Source: AWTP1-13 sp041288195
GTDB lineage: Bacteria > Pseudomonadota > Alphaproteobacteria > Rhizobiales > Hyphomicrobiaceae
Direction: 5' to 3'
DNA length: 5,965 nucleotides
Assembly: GCA_041288195.1 (NCBI GenBank)
Contig: JBGGME010000012.1
Span: 1-5,965 of the forward strand
Under the pieces are notes generated by a model. That model worked only from the letters and a program-made list of their open reading frames with translations. It made no database searches and had not been told where the DNA came from. Shown piece after piece: positions 4,040 through 5,965 of this stretch. Numbering within the stretch: the first letter of the stretch is position 1; each line of letters begins with the position of its first letter. A program made the position numbers and the translations under genes.

Positions 4040-5965
4040 ATGGAGCGCGGTCTGCGGGGGACATGCGTCTTGCTCCTGGCAGTGCTGGCGCTTGCCGGAG
4101 GGCCGGCAGACGCGTGTGCGCAAACGGCATCCCAGCAAAGAGAGGCGGCGGTGCTGAAGGCGCGGGCCGGCCAGATGGCCGAAGCCCAGGCCGCGTTGCG
4201 CGACATGCTGGCGTCGGGCACCGACGACGGCCTGGTCGCCATGGACCTCACGACGCTGCTGCAGCAGGACGGCAAGCCGGCCGAGGCCATCGCCGTCTTC
4301 GAGAAGGCCAACAAACTCGACCCGCCCGACTATGCGCTGCTCGCCGCCACCCGCGCCTACCGCGATCTCGGCCGCTACGACGAGGCGGCGCGGCTGGCCC
4401 GCGACGGCGCGCGGCGCTTCCCCGGCGAGAGCGTGTGGCCGCTGCTGCTGTCGCTGGTGCTGAGCGATGCCGGACGCACCGCCGAAGCGCTCGAGGTATT
4501 GCGCACGCCCACCGCCCAGCGCGCCTCGCCGGTAGAGCGCTTGATGGCCGAGGGATACGCCTGGCGGCGCGCCGGCAATCCGGCCGCAGCGCTCAAGGCC
4601 TACGGCGAGGCGATCCGCCTGTCGCGCGGCAATCAAGGCGTGCGCAACGAGGCGGCCGGCGTCCTGCTCGACATGGGCGCGCCCTTTGGCGCCGCGGCGA
4701 TCGCCGGCCCGACGCGGCCGATCGTGGCGCAACAGGCGGGCGCCATGGTGCGCTGGGGCGCGGAGATCCGGCCGCCCGACCCGGCGCTCCGCTTCGATGG
4801 CACGGATGCGGCCCTCGCGAAACTGGAGGCGCTGCTGGCCTCGCTGCCGGCAGACGACAAGGCGCTGCGCCGGCGCCTGCGGCTCGACCGCCTGGTGGCT
4901 TTGCGCGATCGCGTGCGCATGAAGGAGGCGATGGAGGAGGGCGACGCGCTCAGCGCCGACGGGCCCTTGCCCGCCTATGCCGAGCAGGCTTACGGCGACG
5001 CCCTGCTCTACATGCGCCGGCCCGAGGCGGCGCGCGATGCCTACAACCGTGTCCTGGCGCAGACGCCCAAGGACGTCCAGGCGCGCTATGCCGTCTTCTT
5101 CGCCTATGTCGAGCTCGACGACTTCACGGCGGCCTACGCCACCATCGATTCGCTGGTCAGCGATGAGCCGGTCTGGCGCTACTATCGCGACGACCCGACG
5201 CCCCAGCCCAATCCCGAGCGCGGCTATGCCGAGACGATGGCGGCCCAGGCGCGCGCCTACGGCAACCAGCTCGGCGAGGCCTGGGATCGCCTGGTGCGCC
5301 TGGCTGACGCCGCGCCGGCCAACGCCAACACCCGGCTCGCGCTCTACCAGGTGGCCAATGCGCGCGGCTGGCCGCGGCGGGCCCAGACGGAAGCCGAGAT
5401 CGCCGCCAGCCTGGCGCCGCGCGATATCGGCAGCCGCATCGCTCTGGTCGAGACGGCGATCAACGCCTACCGCTTTGCCGAGGCGCAGCGCATGGTCGAC
5501 GAGCTGCTGGCGCTCTACCCCGAGAACCAGGGCGTGCGCCGGCTCGCCCGCGACCTCGACGCCAAGCGCCGCTGGCTGCTCGACGTCAGGGTCCAGCCCA
5601 GTAACTCGGACGGCGGTGGCCCCAACGCCTCAGGGCAGGCGATCCTGTCGGAGGCGCGGCTGTACTCGCCCCCGATCGCCGACAACTGGCGGCTGTTTGC
5701 GCTCGGCGACTATTCCAACGCCCATCCGCCCGAGGGGTTCGTGCAGCGCGGCCGGGCCGGCGGCGGCCTCGAATGGCGCATCCCCTGGCTGACCGCGACC
5801 GTCTATCCGACCCAGTCGTGGGGAACGCTGGTCAAGGCCGGCGGCGGCGTCTCGGTCGACTGGTGGGTGACCGACCAGATCGAGCTCGCCGGCTCGGCCG
5901 AGCTGTTCTCGATCAACACGCCGTTGCGCGGCCTGCTGTTCGGCATCACCGCCGACGAGTATGCC
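4040..5965 (+). CDS. pgaA: PgaA-like PNAG export porin, 5' part (runs off right edge)
   Basis: An open frame of 642 codons with no stop before the edge. E. coli PgaA is about 807 residues, so about 165 or more residues are missing. Residues 1-27 are a Sec signal peptide (core CVLLLAVLALAGG, cleavage after ACA, Q28 first). Residues about 30-505 are TPR-like helical repeats, for example AEAIAVFEKANKLDPPDYAL, YRDLGRYDEAARLARDGARR and RRPEAARDAYNRVLAQTPKD, with the linker DDPTPQPNP (PQPNP 388-392) seen in PgaA proteins. From about 512 (WLLDVRVQPSNSDGGGPN) the chain becomes alternating beta strands including LYSPPIADNWRLFALGDY (541-558), the start of the outer-membrane barrel. PgaA exports partly deacetylated poly-beta-1,6-N-acetylglucosamine, its TPR part contacting PgaB or polymer in the periplasm. 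ATG 4040 is chosen because it begins the signal peptide; no Shine-Dalgarno is evident. Another TPR-barrel exporter (BcsC or PelB type) is less likely. Confidence 0.85.
   Translation, partial: MERGLRGTCVLLLAVLALAGGPADACAQTASQQREAAVLKARAGQMAEAQAALRDMLASGTDDGLVAMDLTTLLQQDGKPAEAIAVFEKANKLDPPDYALLAATRAYRDLGRYDEAARLARDGARRFPGESVWPLLLSLVLSDAGRTAEALEVLRTPTAQRASPVERLMAEGYAWRRAGNPAAALKAYGEAIRLSRGNQGVRNEAAGVLLDMGAPFGAAAIAGPTRPIVAQQAGAMVRWGAEIRPPDPALRFDGTDAALAKLEALLASLPADDKALRRRLRLDRLVALRDRVRMKEAMEEGDALSADGPLPAYAEQAYGDALLYMRRPEAARDAYNRVLAQTPKDVQARYAVFFAYVELDDFTAAYATIDSLVSDEPVWRYYRDDPTPQPNPERGYAETMAAQARAYGNQLGEAWDRLVRLADAAPANANTRLALYQVANARGWPRRAQTEAEIAASLAPRDIGSRIALVETAINAYRFAEAQRMVDELLALYPENQGVRRLARDLDAKRRWLLDVRVQPSNSDGGGPNASGQAILSEARLYSPPIADNWRLFALGDYSNAHPPEGFVQRGRAGGGLEWRIPWLTATVYPTQSWGTLVKAGGGVSVDWWVTDQIELAGSAELFSINTPLRGLLFGITADEYA

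Noticed and set aside
4063..5166. Forward 367-codon frame inside the porin gene
   Set aside because: It is Arg/Ala-rich low-complexity translation. The frame from 4040 gives a signal peptide, TPR repeats and a barrel, and remains open to the edge.
1..5965. CRISPR array, tRNA/rRNA gene, prophage or insertion sequence
   Set aside because: No regularly spaced direct repeats, tRNA cloverleaf, transposase or phage gene was seen on either strand.

Overview
The window is GC-rich, densely coding DNA of an environmental proteobacterium, most likely an alphaproteobacterium. An orphan Bug-type solute receptor paired with a LysR regulator, an aminoglycoside-phosphotransferase-like kinase next to a DUF6285 protein, and a palindromic intergenic repeat would suit a Reyranella/Bradyrhizobium-like genome. 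That taxonomic guess comes from gene content and base composition only. Six genes and part of a seventh fill almost the whole window, and no gene-free stretch exceeds about 120 bp.

Left part (1-1689), acyl-CoA-linked genes. The 5' end of a MaoC-like hydratase gene lies on the minus strand and leaves the left edge. Divergent from it, 69 bp away, is a 349-residue APH/ACAD10-type phosphotransferase (163-1212), followed on the same strand by a 119-residue DUF6285 protein (1330-1689). The kinase plus small-partner arrangement resembles LvaA/LvaB of Pseudomonas levulinate catabolism, where the pair phosphorylates 4-hydroxyacyl-CoA. The two genes are separated by an 88-bp nested inverted repeat (1231-1318) with compensatory base changes, which is the most distinctive non-coding object here.

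Middle part (1710-3677), a regulator and transport unit. A LysR-type regulator on the minus strand is divergent from a periplasmic Bug/TctC solute-binding protein with a clear signal peptide and Shine-Dalgarno. The 96-bp intergenic region holds a perfect T-N11-A palindrome (2615-2629), a good LysR-box candidate that would couple receptor synthesis to a ligand. No TctA/TctB membrane subunits lie beside it.

Right part (3678-5965). A 9+9 bp perfect inverted repeat precedes a dodecin gene (72 residues, flavin-binding). Sixty-seven bases after it begins a long reading frame that runs off the right edge: a signal peptide, a TPR superhelix and the beginning of an outer-membrane beta-barrel, recognised as PgaA, the poly-beta-1,6-N-acetylglucosamine export porin. 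The rest of a pga biofilm-exopolysaccharide operon would be expected beyond the edge.

The gene families are known. The points worth a second look are the composite inverted repeat between the kinase and DUF6285 genes, the kinase/DUF6285 pair itself, and the operator-like palindromes.
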